The position numbers and the translations under genes were made by a program. A model generated the notes under the pieces. It was given only the letters and a program-made list of their open reading frames with translations. It ran no database searches and was not told the origin of the DNA. A DNA stretch of 64,000 nucleotides, taken from assembly GCA_020832305.1 (NCBI GenBank), contig JAFIEV010000019.1:48863-112862 (forward strand), written 5' to 3'. Origin of the DNA: Cyclobacteriaceae bacterium. GTDB taxonomy: Bacteria > Bacteroidota > Bacteroidia > Cytophagales > Cyclobacteriaceae. Of the stretch, positions 38,913-47,027 are shown piece by piece (position 1 is the stretch's first letter; the number at the start of each line of letters is the position of its first letter).

Positions 38913-41720
38913 ATGATCGGTAGGATTGCCTTTATAGTTATAGTATTTTTTTCACATATTGCCCTTTCCAATGACCTCCAAAAGGTGTCACTGAATGGCA
39001 ATTGGTGGTTTAAAACCGATCCTAACCATATCGGCATGGATCAGGGTTGGTATCAGCAAAATAATTCAACCGTCGGATGGGACATCATGACCGTACCCGG
39101 AAACTGGGATACGCGTAATGAATATGCCAGTTATGCAGGCCTTGCATGGTATGTAAAAAAATTCAAACTGGAACCTGGGCAAACAAGCAAAAAGGTATTG
39201 TTAAATTTTGAGGCAGTATATCACGATTGTATCGTTTGGATCAATGGCCATGAAATAGGAAAAAGCAACAGCGGATTTCTGCCTTTTTCATTTGAAATCA
39301 GTAAATATCTGAAATCAGATCAGGAAAACACACTGACCCTTTGTGTGGATAATACCTTTAAACGCGGTGCCATTTGGAATTGGGGGGGTATTCGGCGCCC
39401 GGTACAGCTGGAAATATTCGATGGGGTAAGGGTTGAACAACAACACATCTTTCCCGAGCCCAGGCTGGATAAAAAAGACGCAGATTTGTCGATTCGTCTG
39501 TTTGTAAAGAACTATTCTGATGTACCCCGGGAGGTGAAAGGTCACATCATAATATCCGATGCTTCCAAACCAGTCCGAAATCTGCCCTTTGCTTTATCCC
39601 TGAAAGCCAATGAATCCACAAGTCTGTTATTAAAAACAGTTTTAAAGCCATCAGAAACCCATTTTTGGCATTTTGATGATCCCCGACTTTACACTGCCGA
39701 TGTTTATTTTGAAGGAAGTGTAAATCCTGTTCATTCTGATCGATTTGGCATTCGGAAAATAGAAATTGATCATGCCAGCTATGAATTTCGCTTGAATGGT
39801 GAGCCCGTCCGATTGATGGGGCTCAACCTTGTGCCTGATGACCGTACCACGGGCAATACACTTCCACTGTGGCGTATTATGGAAGATGTTGATTTATTGA
39901 AAAGCCTCGGCTGTAATTTTACCCGTCTATCGCATTTGCCCTTGCCCAAAGATTTTCTGGATTATCTCGATGAAAGGGGTATGATGATCATTTCTGAAAT
40001 TCCACTCTGGGGCTACGATCCGTTGGCCGATCCTGATCAGGAATTGCCATTTGAATGGCTTGAAAAGCTGGTTTTTAATCAATTCAATCATGCTTCGGTA
40101 GTAGGTTGGAGTACCGGAAACGAAATAGGATACTTCCCTACAGCCAATGCCTATGTCGAAAAAAGCATTGACTTCGTAAAAAAACTCGACAGTACCCGCC
40201 TGGCTACCAATGTGACCTATACAGCCCAGTTTGAAGATGATTATATCAGATATACCGATTTAGGGATGCTGAATAAATATGGCAAAAACCTGGGCCCGGT
40301 TACGCGATTGCAGCATCGGCAGCATCCTGATAAATTGATGTTTTACAGTGAATATGGTATAGGGCAAATGTCTGAAAGCCTCGATGCTTCCCTGGAAGCC
40401 CGTGAACTTATCGATTCTATCAGGAATTATCCCTATCTCATGGGAGCTTCCATCTGGACCTTCAATGATTACCGAAGTAGTTTTGTTGGGACCAAAGAGC
40501 TGTCTGAAAACCGACCCTGGGGTGTGGTGGATGTCTATCGAAGAAAAAAACAGGCCTATTATGACCTCAGAAAGGAACATAGTCCTGTAAAAGATTTTCG
40601 CGTGAGTCCAGTTTCTGGCTCCTCCGCCACCCTGCAAATCAGACCCAGGACAAAAACTGACCTTCCGGCCTATACTTTGAAAAACCACAAAGTGATTTAC
40701 AAGCTATATGATGGAAATGGGATGATTAGTGATGGTGGCTTTATACAACTGCCAGATATTCAACCTGATTCAAAAGATTTGTTTTATAATATAAGCTGGA
40801 AAGCCACAGAAGCGTATTCATTGGAGCTGGCACTGGCCTCGCCCCAAATGGACATCCTCTACGATTCTATGATTTATTTTCAAAAGCCCATAAAAAACAG
40901 TTTTTCAGCATTTGGTGGCAGGAGTCAGCAAAATAATGTTGCTGCCAATACAGGAATAATTCGGGTTTTTTATGAAAAATCTCCAACCGCCTCATATTAC
41001 AAGGTGCGTTATGGTAAGGATACTCCAAATTATGAATCAACAGCAGGCATCGATGATTATTTTGATATTGAAGGCCTGGAGCTTAATGCCACCTATAAGA
41101 TTCAAATGGTTTATGCCAACGGAGCAGGGGAGACCCATTCAGACATCATAGAGGTAATCACCGAAGAGCGTAATTTCCTGCCGCCCGGCCACCGATATAC
41201 AGAACCTGCCGATAGAGGTTTCTTTGTCGCTTACAGCACTGAACCCACTGATTTCCTATATTGTGTACGCTATTTCGAATCAGAAAAAGGTGAATCAAAT
41301 GCCCGAATTATTCAGTCAAAAGCCCCTGGTCAAATGTTTATCCCCGGTTTACAAAACGGGAAGTCATATACGTACCAAATCCAGCGTTATGCAGATAATA
41401 ATAGTGCAAGCATGTGGACAAGCCCGAAAAGCATTGTGCCAGATGGTAATATATCTCCTCAAACACCTGTCATAAAAGGACTGATAAGGCAAAAAAGTGA
41501 AGCTCTGGTATCTGTGACTTCGGTAGCAAAAGCCATTGCTTATACATTGCAATACCGGGAAACCGGGAAGGACTGGATTACGGTTAAAAACAGACGAAAC
41601 ATAAATGCTGACTTTTTTATCAAAGGTCTAAAAAGCAATAAGTCCTATGAATTCAGGGTTGCTGCAGTCAATGCATTTGGCAGTTCAGCCTATTCTGATG
41701 TTTATACTTTACCAAAATAA
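38913..41720 (+). CDS. GH2-family glycoside hydrolase with C-terminal fibronectin-III-like domains
   Basis: A 935-residue secreted protein with a short signal peptide (~1-19, IALS). Domain order: sugar-binding beta-sandwich (~25-180; WYVKKFKL, AVYHDCIVWINGHEIG, IWNWGGIRRPV), immunoglobulin-like domain (~185-290), then a TIM barrel. The probable acid/base is Glu404 in STGNEIG and the nucleophile is Glu480 in FYSEYGIG, 76 residues apart. The last ~330 residues contain two fibronectin-III-like repeats (ASYYKVRYGKD, IAYTLQYRETGKDW). GH2 covers beta-galactosidases, beta-glucuronidases, beta-mannosidases and others; specificity is not readable here. It is the first gene of the run controlled by the 38794 operator, and the next gene starts 6 bp after its stop. 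Confidence 0.92.
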   Translation: MIGRIAFIVIVFFSHIALSNDLQKVSLNGNWWFKTDPNHIGMDQGWYQQNNSTVGWDIMTVPGNWDTRNEYASYAGLAWYVKKFKLEPGQTSKKVLLNFEAVYHDCIVWINGHEIGKSNSGFLPFSFEISKYLKSDQENTLTLCVDNTFKRGAIWNWGGIRRPVQLEIFDGVRVEQQHIFPEPRLDKKDADLSIRLFVKNYSDVPREVKGHIIISDASKPVRNLPFALSLKANESTSLLLKTVLKPSETHFWHFDDPRLYTADVYFEGSVNPVHSDRFGIRKIEIDHASYEFRLNGEPVRLMGLNLVPDDRTTGNTLPLWRIMEDVDLLKSLGCNFTRLSHLPLPKDFLDYLDERGMMIISEIPLWGYDPLADPDQELPFEWLEKLVFNQFNHASVVGWSTGNEIGYFPTANAYVEKSIDFVKKLDSTRLATNVTYTAQFEDDYIRYTDLGMLNKYGKNLGPVTRLQHRQHPDKLMFYSEYGIGQMSESLDASLEARELIDSIRNYPYLMGASIWTFNDYRSSFVGTKELSENRPWGVVDVYRRKKQAYYDLRKEHSPVKDFRVSPVSGSSATLQIRPRTKTDLPAYTLKNHKVIYKLYDGNGMISDGGFIQLPDIQPDSKDLFYNISWKATEAYSLELALASPQMDILYDSMIYFQKPIKNSFSAFGGRSQQNNVAANTGIIRVFYEKSPTASYYKVRYGKDTPNYESTAGIDDYFDIEGLELNATYKIQMVYANGAGETHSDIIEVITEERNFLPPGHRYTEPADRGFFVAYSTEPTDFLYCVRYFESEKGESNARIIQSKAPGQMFIPGLQNGKSYTYQIQRYADNNSASMWTSPKSIVPDGNISPQTPVIKGLIRQKSEALVSVTSVAKAIAYTLQYRETGKDWITVKNRRNINADFFIKGLKSNKSYEFRVAAVNAFGSSAYSDVYTLPK

Positions 41721-41726
41721 AAATCG

Positions 41727-44015
41727 ATGGGAGGGTTACACGTAAAATACTTTTTTTGGCTATTGATGTGCCTGATAATTGCCACAAGTGCTGAGGCCAG
41801 TGAACGGCTGGCCCGAAACCTGGCCTTTCACGCCAAAGTAAGCGCCAGTAGCGAAGAAACCCGGGCTATAGCGGCCATAGATGGCGATCACAATAGCTTT
41901 TGGCAATCTGCAGGATCGGTTGGTGATCATTGGATAAGCATTGACCTGGGAAAAGAATATACCATCGATCAGGTAGTCATAACCCGTTCAGGGGGCATAC
42001 AAAATCTGGATATTTCGGTATGGAAAAATGGCAACTGGCAAAAAGTTTTCTCCGGTGATGCCAAAAACCCACTCTTGGCTTTTGCTCCTGTATCAACGCA
42101 AAAAGTAAAAATCAGCAGTCTGAATGGCAAACAGGTGCAAATTTATGAAATACAGATTTTCGAACATGAGCCTATGCCGGTTTTTGTAAACCAGGTTGGC
42201 TACGACAGTTACAAGCATAAAGGGTTCACAGCCCCCAGGGCCAGCGATGGGAGTACTTTTACACTGGTGGGTAAAGAAGACGAAAAGGTTTATTTTACCG
42301 GAACCATTACCTCTAATAAAGGAGATTTTTCAGCTTTTCGTCCCACGGATGTCAGAGAATATGTAATCCAAGTGCAGGATGGAGGGTTCAAAAGCCAATC
42401 TGTACCTTTTACCATAGCGCCCAATATTATGGCTTTGGTGTCTTATCCAGCCGCCATGGATTTTATGGTTGATGTACGTTGTTGGTTTGGCGACGCCCGG
42501 AATTACAATCCCACTGATCAAAGCGCCGATTGTCCACACCTCGGGGTAGCCTGGCGCGACAGCCATCAGTTTTCATTTGAAATTCCGTCACTGTTGAACA
42601 TGTATTTTGCCAATCCTGCTGCTTTTTCAGTAGACAGAATGCCGCCGCAGGGAAGCTATCTGGGCTTGCGTCATGAGCTGCCACCCAATACGCCGGAAAT
42701 TGTACGCCTGATTTACTGGGCCGTAGATATATACCTGCGCGGGGAAGTGAACCATACCCTTTTAAAGCAACAACTGGCCTGGTTTGTTTATGCCTATCCC
42801 TGGCTGGAAGAATACATACCCCGCTCTGTATATGAAGAAGCCAGAGATTATGTTTTCGGTATATGGGGGAATGATCAAATCAACCGCTGGCAATGGCATG
42901 ACATTGACCATCATGGCAATTTATTTGAAATATATACCCATTATGGTACAGGAAAAGGCCAGCTTCCTCCGGGGCATAATATCATTCCCAACCTGATGAT
43001 GTATGAAGTAGCCAAACGGGAAGGCAGAAATGATGCTGAAAGATATTTTAAAGTGGCTTTTGATCAAACAAAGTGGATAATAGATCAAATTGACTGGAAC
43101 GATCCAGCCACCACCAAAGGCCAGCGACAGGGAGAACACGTAACCCTTACATCGCTGGTATATTTCCTGAGCCAATACCCCAAAAGTCATCCCAAAGGTC
43201 TTATGGAAAAAATTGAATCCTGGGCGAGGGTAGCTCTTTCGCGCTCAGATAATATGTGGGATTACAGGAAATATTCAGATGAAAAATGGGTGATACCGGG
43301 TATTTTCACAGAAGGACAATTTTCTAATGTGCCGACAGGTTTTAATGAACCTGGCAATATTGCCGGATTTCCTGCTCCGGCCCTTGCAGCGGCCTCTGTA
43401 ATCAACAATGAGATGTTGAAAAATCGTATGGAGGTATTGGCTGTTTCTCATATCGACCATGTATTTGGCAGGAATCCGACCGGCAGGCACTTTTGCTTTG
43501 ATGCTTTGATTGATTTCCCCGGGGCTGATCTGGGCTGGTTTCAGGAATATCTTGGTGGTGCAGGCCTTCTGCAACAGGCCAGAGGGGTACTCGATGGTTC
43601 GCCTAAAGAAACGACCTATCCCTATAACCCTCAGGCAGGTGATCCCGGCCATACCGAAGGTTGGGTGACTTTTAATACAGCCTGGAATACTGCATTAGCC
43701 TATGCCGCTTCATACGATACAAAGATTCAGGTTTTTGACGCGCAATTCGGTAAAGAGATAAGATCTATAAGAAAAGGTCAACCTATTGGCATTCAGCTGA
43801 CAGCGCCTCTTGATTTTGATGTTAATATGGACGAAAATGCGTATATTTATGTATATTCGGGAAGAGAAGTATTGAAAATAGAACTTCAGGAGACAAATGC
43901 ATCTGGTACGGTCTTTCGCGGGATCTTATCCACCGAAAATTTAAATGCAAAAAGTATTAAATGCAGTTATGGCATGGCATGGCATGAAAAATTTAAAATA
44001 ATTCAGATAAGGTAA
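41727..44015 (+). CDS. discoidin (F5/8 type C) domain + GH9-like protein
   Basis: A 762-residue secreted protein. After the signal peptide, residues ~28-145 form an F5/8 type C (CBM32-like) domain: SASSEETRAIAAIDGDHNSFWQ, HWISIDLGKEYTIDQVVI. PVFVNQVGYDSYKHKGF then opens a GH9-type N-terminal Ig-like domain (~150-235), followed by an (alpha/alpha) region (DHVFGRNPTGRH near the end) and a C-terminal beta domain. The order after the binding domain mirrors 29293-31233. It is likely to bind and cut a glycan outside the cytoplasm, but substrate and catalytic residues cannot be fixed. It is the second gene of the GH2 operon. Confidence 0.68.
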   Translation: MGGLHVKYFFWLLMCLIIATSAEASERLARNLAFHAKVSASSEETRAIAAIDGDHNSFWQSAGSVGDHWISIDLGKEYTIDQVVITRSGGIQNLDISVWKNGNWQKVFSGDAKNPLLAFAPVSTQKVKISSLNGKQVQIYEIQIFEHEPMPVFVNQVGYDSYKHKGFTAPRASDGSTFTLVGKEDEKVYFTGTITSNKGDFSAFRPTDVREYVIQVQDGGFKSQSVPFTIAPNIMALVSYPAAMDFMVDVRCWFGDARNYNPTDQSADCPHLGVAWRDSHQFSFEIPSLLNMYFANPAAFSVDRMPPQGSYLGLRHELPPNTPEIVRLIYWAVDIYLRGEVNHTLLKQQLAWFVYAYPWLEEYIPRSVYEEARDYVFGIWGNDQINRWQWHDIDHHGNLFEIYTHYGTGKGQLPPGHNIIPNLMMYEVAKREGRNDAERYFKVAFDQTKWIIDQIDWNDPATTKGQRQGEHVTLTSLVYFLSQYPKSHPKGLMEKIESWARVALSRSDNMWDYRKYSDEKWVIPGIFTEGQFSNVPTGFNEPGNIAGFPAPALAAASVINNEMLKNRMEVLAVSHIDHVFGRNPTGRHFCFDALIDFPGADLGWFQEYLGGAGLLQQARGVLDGSPKETTYPYNPQAGDPGHTEGWVTFNTAWNTALAYAASYDTKIQVFDAQFGKEIRSIRKGQPIGIQLTAPLDFDVNMDENAYIYVYSGREVLKIELQETNASGTVFRGILSTENLNAKSIKCSYGMAWHEKFKIIQIR

Positions 44016-44037
44016 TTTAGAAGGGAAAAAACTTAGT

Positions 44038-45153
44038 ATGTTCATTTGGTTAATCGTATGTTTTTGGCTGATAGCCCCCGTTTTGGAACCTCCACAGGAA
44101 CCATTTCCGGAAGCGTATTTTCCAAAATTGCCCGAGCATGTCTCCATGCATGAAGTTGCGGTGGTACATACAGATTCAGTCAGATATACCCTGAGCCTTA
44201 CCTACAACGATGCTAAGGAGCCATTATATTACAAGGCGGAGTTATTTACACCTATATGCTATTCCAGTGACTGCCTGCCCGTCTGGATCAATTTGTACTG
44301 GGATTTACTGGGAAATTACATCCGTTATGACCTTGAGGAAGATGAAATTCTCACCAAAGTAGAACATCATCCATTTAAGGAAGAAGACTACACAAAACTG
44401 CACGATATTCTTGGCAATGCACATTCCCTTTTAGGTGAGTATAAGGCAGAAGAGCTTGTTGCACCCATAGAATCGGATACGCCCTATGGTGTGGATGCCA
44501 CTACCGGTGCTACCCTTAAAACGATTAAAAATGAAGTGATTGATGGAGCGGTATATTCTTGCTACACGCTTTGGCACATTACCTGGGGTGAAATCACAGA
44601 TAGAATGAGAAAACATACCTTTGCCCTGGTTGATGAGGATATGGTTTTGCGATTCCTGTTATCAGAAAATCATCATTATCAGTATCAGGCTTTGGATTGG
44701 ATGAAAGAATCGGGCAAATTAACAGATCCTAGTTATATGCCACATTTTCTGCAAGTTCTTGAAGGCCGCAATATTTTCTTTTCAAAAAAGCTGTTTGCTT
44801 CACTGCCCAATGAAATGTTTTTTGAATCATCTGCTCAATCAAAACTGTGGAACGTATTTCAATCCGTTCCCTATAGTCTTCAAAATGATATTCTCTTGCG
44901 TTTTATGGAAATGCAATTATGTAATAGAGTATTGATTTTAATGAGTGACTTTTTACCAGATGCCAATGATGCACAGAAAAGGTCTTTATTGGGCATCCTT
45001 AAAAACTATTCAAAACTTCCGGAAGAAGGAATAACAAACCTGGCTGGTTTTCTCGAACATCCGGCATACGGAAAGGAAGTTTATCAGATTCTATCTGCCC
45101 AGCAATCACTTGACAAAACTTTAAAAAAGGAAATGAAAAAATACAATTATTAA
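44038..45153 (+). CDS. exported protein with putative covalent-FMN (ApbE target) motif and helical repeats
   Basis: A 371-residue protein with a short hydrophobic N-terminus that may be a signal. D153-A-T-T-G-A-T159 matches the D-x-x-(S/T)-G-A-(S/T) motif at which ApbE attaches FMN in RnfG/NqrC/NosR-type domains; the helix that follows (NEVIDGAVYSCYTLWHI) also fits. Residues ~195-371 look like HEAT-type helical repeats (HYQYQALDWMKESGKL). It lies between the GH2/GH9-like genes and two FAD oxidoreductases, so a periplasmic electron-carrier role is attractive. The flavin call is inference from one motif and gene context; no apbE is in the window. Confidence 0.55.
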   Translation: MFIWLIVCFWLIAPVLEPPQEPFPEAYFPKLPEHVSMHEVAVVHTDSVRYTLSLTYNDAKEPLYYKAELFTPICYSSDCLPVWINLYWDLLGNYIRYDLEEDEILTKVEHHPFKEEDYTKLHDILGNAHSLLGEYKAEELVAPIESDTPYGVDATTGATLKTIKNEVIDGAVYSCYTLWHITWGEITDRMRKHTFALVDEDMVLRFLLSENHHYQYQALDWMKESGKLTDPSYMPHFLQVLEGRNIFFSKKLFASLPNEMFFESSAQSKLWNVFQSVPYSLQNDILLRFMEMQLCNRVLILMSDFLPDANDAQKRSLLGILKNYSKLPEEGITNLAGFLEHPAYGKEVYQILSAQQSLDKTLKKEMKKYNY

Positions 45154-45176
45154 TAATAGTTATAAACCCGAAAAAC

Positions 45177-46970
45177 ATGAAAAGTTTATTTAGTTTAATT
45201 CTGGTGTTGGGCATAGGTTTAGGGGCCTATGCACAGGAACACGTATTTGTTGAAGCCGAATCTTTTGAAAACAAAGGCGGCTGGGTCATCGATCAGCAGG
45301 CTTTCGATGTAATTTACTCTTCCTTTATCATGGCACATGGTATGGGCAAACCCGTCGCAGATGCCAGCACCACTGTACAATTTCCCAAAAAGGGTAAATA
45401 TCACATGTGGGTACGTACCAAAGACTGGGCGCCATTCCCTCAGGGCCCCGGGGCATTTAAAGTACTAATCGATGGTCAGGCTGTAGATAAGGTTTTCGGG
45501 ATTGAAGGATCGGATGACTGGATGTGGTACTATGGTGGTCTAGTGGATGTAAAAACCGACAAAATTCAACTGGCCTTACAGGATCAGAGCGGATTTAACG
45601 GCCGTTGCGATGCTATTCACTTTACCACAGATCGGAAATTTACACCACCAAATGATCACAAAGAGTTGCTGGCTTTTCGCAAAAAAATGCTTGGTTTAAA
45701 AGACGGACCGGAAGAAGCAGGTACTTATGATCTCGTGGTTGTTGGAGGTGGCATGGCCGGTACCTGTGCAGCCATTTCTGCTTCCCGTATGGGCCTAAAG
45801 GTAGCGCTGATTCAAAACCGTCCCGTATTGGGAGGAAACAACAGCTCTGAAATCAGGGTGCATCTTATGGGCCGTATCGATCAGAACCACTATCCTAAGC
45901 TGGGCCGCATTGTTCGTGAACTTGACAACGGCGATCCTGGTAATGGCCATCCGGATGGCAGGCTATATGGTGATGCCCGCAAACTTGATGTGGTTAAAGC
46001 AGAGCCCAACATCGATCTGTTTTTAAATAATCATGCCTACAAAGTTGAAATGGATGGCAATAAAATCGTAGCTGTGATTTCACGTGATATTGAAACCAAT
46101 CGTGAATATCGCTTTACCTCTGGTCTTTTTGCCGATTGTACCGGAGATGGCACCCTGGGTTACCTTGCCGGAGCCGATTATCGCATGGGCAGGGAGAGCC
46201 GCTCAGATACCGGAGAATCGCTTGCACCTGAAAAAGCCGATGATTTTACCCTGGGCACATCCAATCTTTGGGCCTCGTTGGAAAAAGAACAACCTTCAGG
46301 ATTTCCAGAAACACCCTGGGCCATTCAGTTTTCAGACGAATATCATATTGATGCGCATAAGGCAGACTGGCAGTGGGAAACGGGTTTTGGCAATTTCAAC
46401 ACCATTTACGAAGCTGAAAAAATCAGAGACCACAACCTGCGTGCCATCTATGGCAACTGGTCATATCTTAAAAATCATAAAAATCAAAAGTATGCCAACA
46501 ACGAACTGGTTTGGGTCGCTTATATAGGTGGTAAAAGAGAATCAAGACGTTTGATGGGGGATCATGTTCTTACCCAAATGGATATTCAGGATGGTGTAAT
46601 GCACCCCGATGGAACCGTTACAGCTACCTGGACCATCGACCTTCACTTCCCTGAAGAAAGAAATGCGAAATATTTCCCCGGTCAGGAATTCTATGCTGCC
46701 ACCAAGCACATTAGGGTTCAGCCGTATACCATTCCCTACCGTTGCCTGTATTCAAGAAATATAGAGAACCTCTTTATGGCGGGCAGAAATATTAGTACTA
46801 CGCATGTGGCTTTTGGTAGCACAAGGGTAATGCGTACCTGTGGAATGATGGGTGAAGTGGTAGGTTATGCTTCTTATCTGTGTAAGAAAGAAAGCTGCCT
46901 GCCCAGACAGGTGTATAACGACCATTTGTCGGAATTTATGAACCTGATTGAAGCAACAACGCAGTTTTAA
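45177..46970 (+). CDS. secreted FAD-dependent oxidoreductase with N-terminal carbohydrate-binding-like domain
   Basis: A 597-residue protein with signal peptide (~1-20, GAYAQ). Residues ~22-150 form a beta domain (VEAESFENKGGW, KGKYHMWVRTKDW) like the golvesin/xanthan-lyase type binding modules. The FAD-binding Rossmann motif VVVGGGMAGTCAA is at ~186-198, followed by NRPVLGGNNSSEIRV, FADCTGDGTLGYLAGADYR and the C-terminal NLFMAGRNIS...VMRTCGMMGEVVG cap. The family is common in Bacteroidota glycan loci but its reaction is poorly known; oxidation of a sugar hydroxyl is a reasonable inference. It is followed by a clear hairpin terminator (46980-47018) and a tandem paralogue. Confidence 0.85.
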   Translation: MKSLFSLILVLGIGLGAYAQEHVFVEAESFENKGGWVIDQQAFDVIYSSFIMAHGMGKPVADASTTVQFPKKGKYHMWVRTKDWAPFPQGPGAFKVLIDGQAVDKVFGIEGSDDWMWYYGGLVDVKTDKIQLALQDQSGFNGRCDAIHFTTDRKFTPPNDHKELLAFRKKMLGLKDGPEEAGTYDLVVVGGGMAGTCAAISASRMGLKVALIQNRPVLGGNNSSEIRVHLMGRIDQNHYPKLGRIVRELDNGDPGNGHPDGRLYGDARKLDVVKAEPNIDLFLNNHAYKVEMDGNKIVAVISRDIETNREYRFTSGLFADCTGDGTLGYLAGADYRMGRESRSDTGESLAPEKADDFTLGTSNLWASLEKEQPSGFPETPWAIQFSDEYHIDAHKADWQWETGFGNFNTIYEAEKIRDHNLRAIYGNWSYLKNHKNQKYANNELVWVAYIGGKRESRRLMGDHVLTQMDIQDGVMHPDGTVTATWTIDLHFPEERNAKYFPGQEFYAATKHIRVQPYTIPYRCLYSRNIENLFMAGRNISTTHVAFGSTRVMRTCGMMGEVVGYASYLCKKESCLPRQVYNDHLSEFMNLIEATTQF

Positions 46971-46979
46971 AATAATTAT

Positions 46980-47018
46980 AGCCTGACGGGTATTCAAAAG
47001 CCTGTCAGGCTTCTTTTT
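46980..47018 (+). terminator. intrinsic terminator between the two FAD oxidoreductase genes
   Basis: Arms AGCCTGAC and GTCAGGCT, extended by GG/CC, enclose a ~10-nt loop and are followed by TCTTTTTT. The structure lies 9 bp before the start of the next gene, so it probably reduces rather than abolishes transcription of that gene. Confidence 0.8.
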
Positions 47019-47027
47019 TGGCTGACC

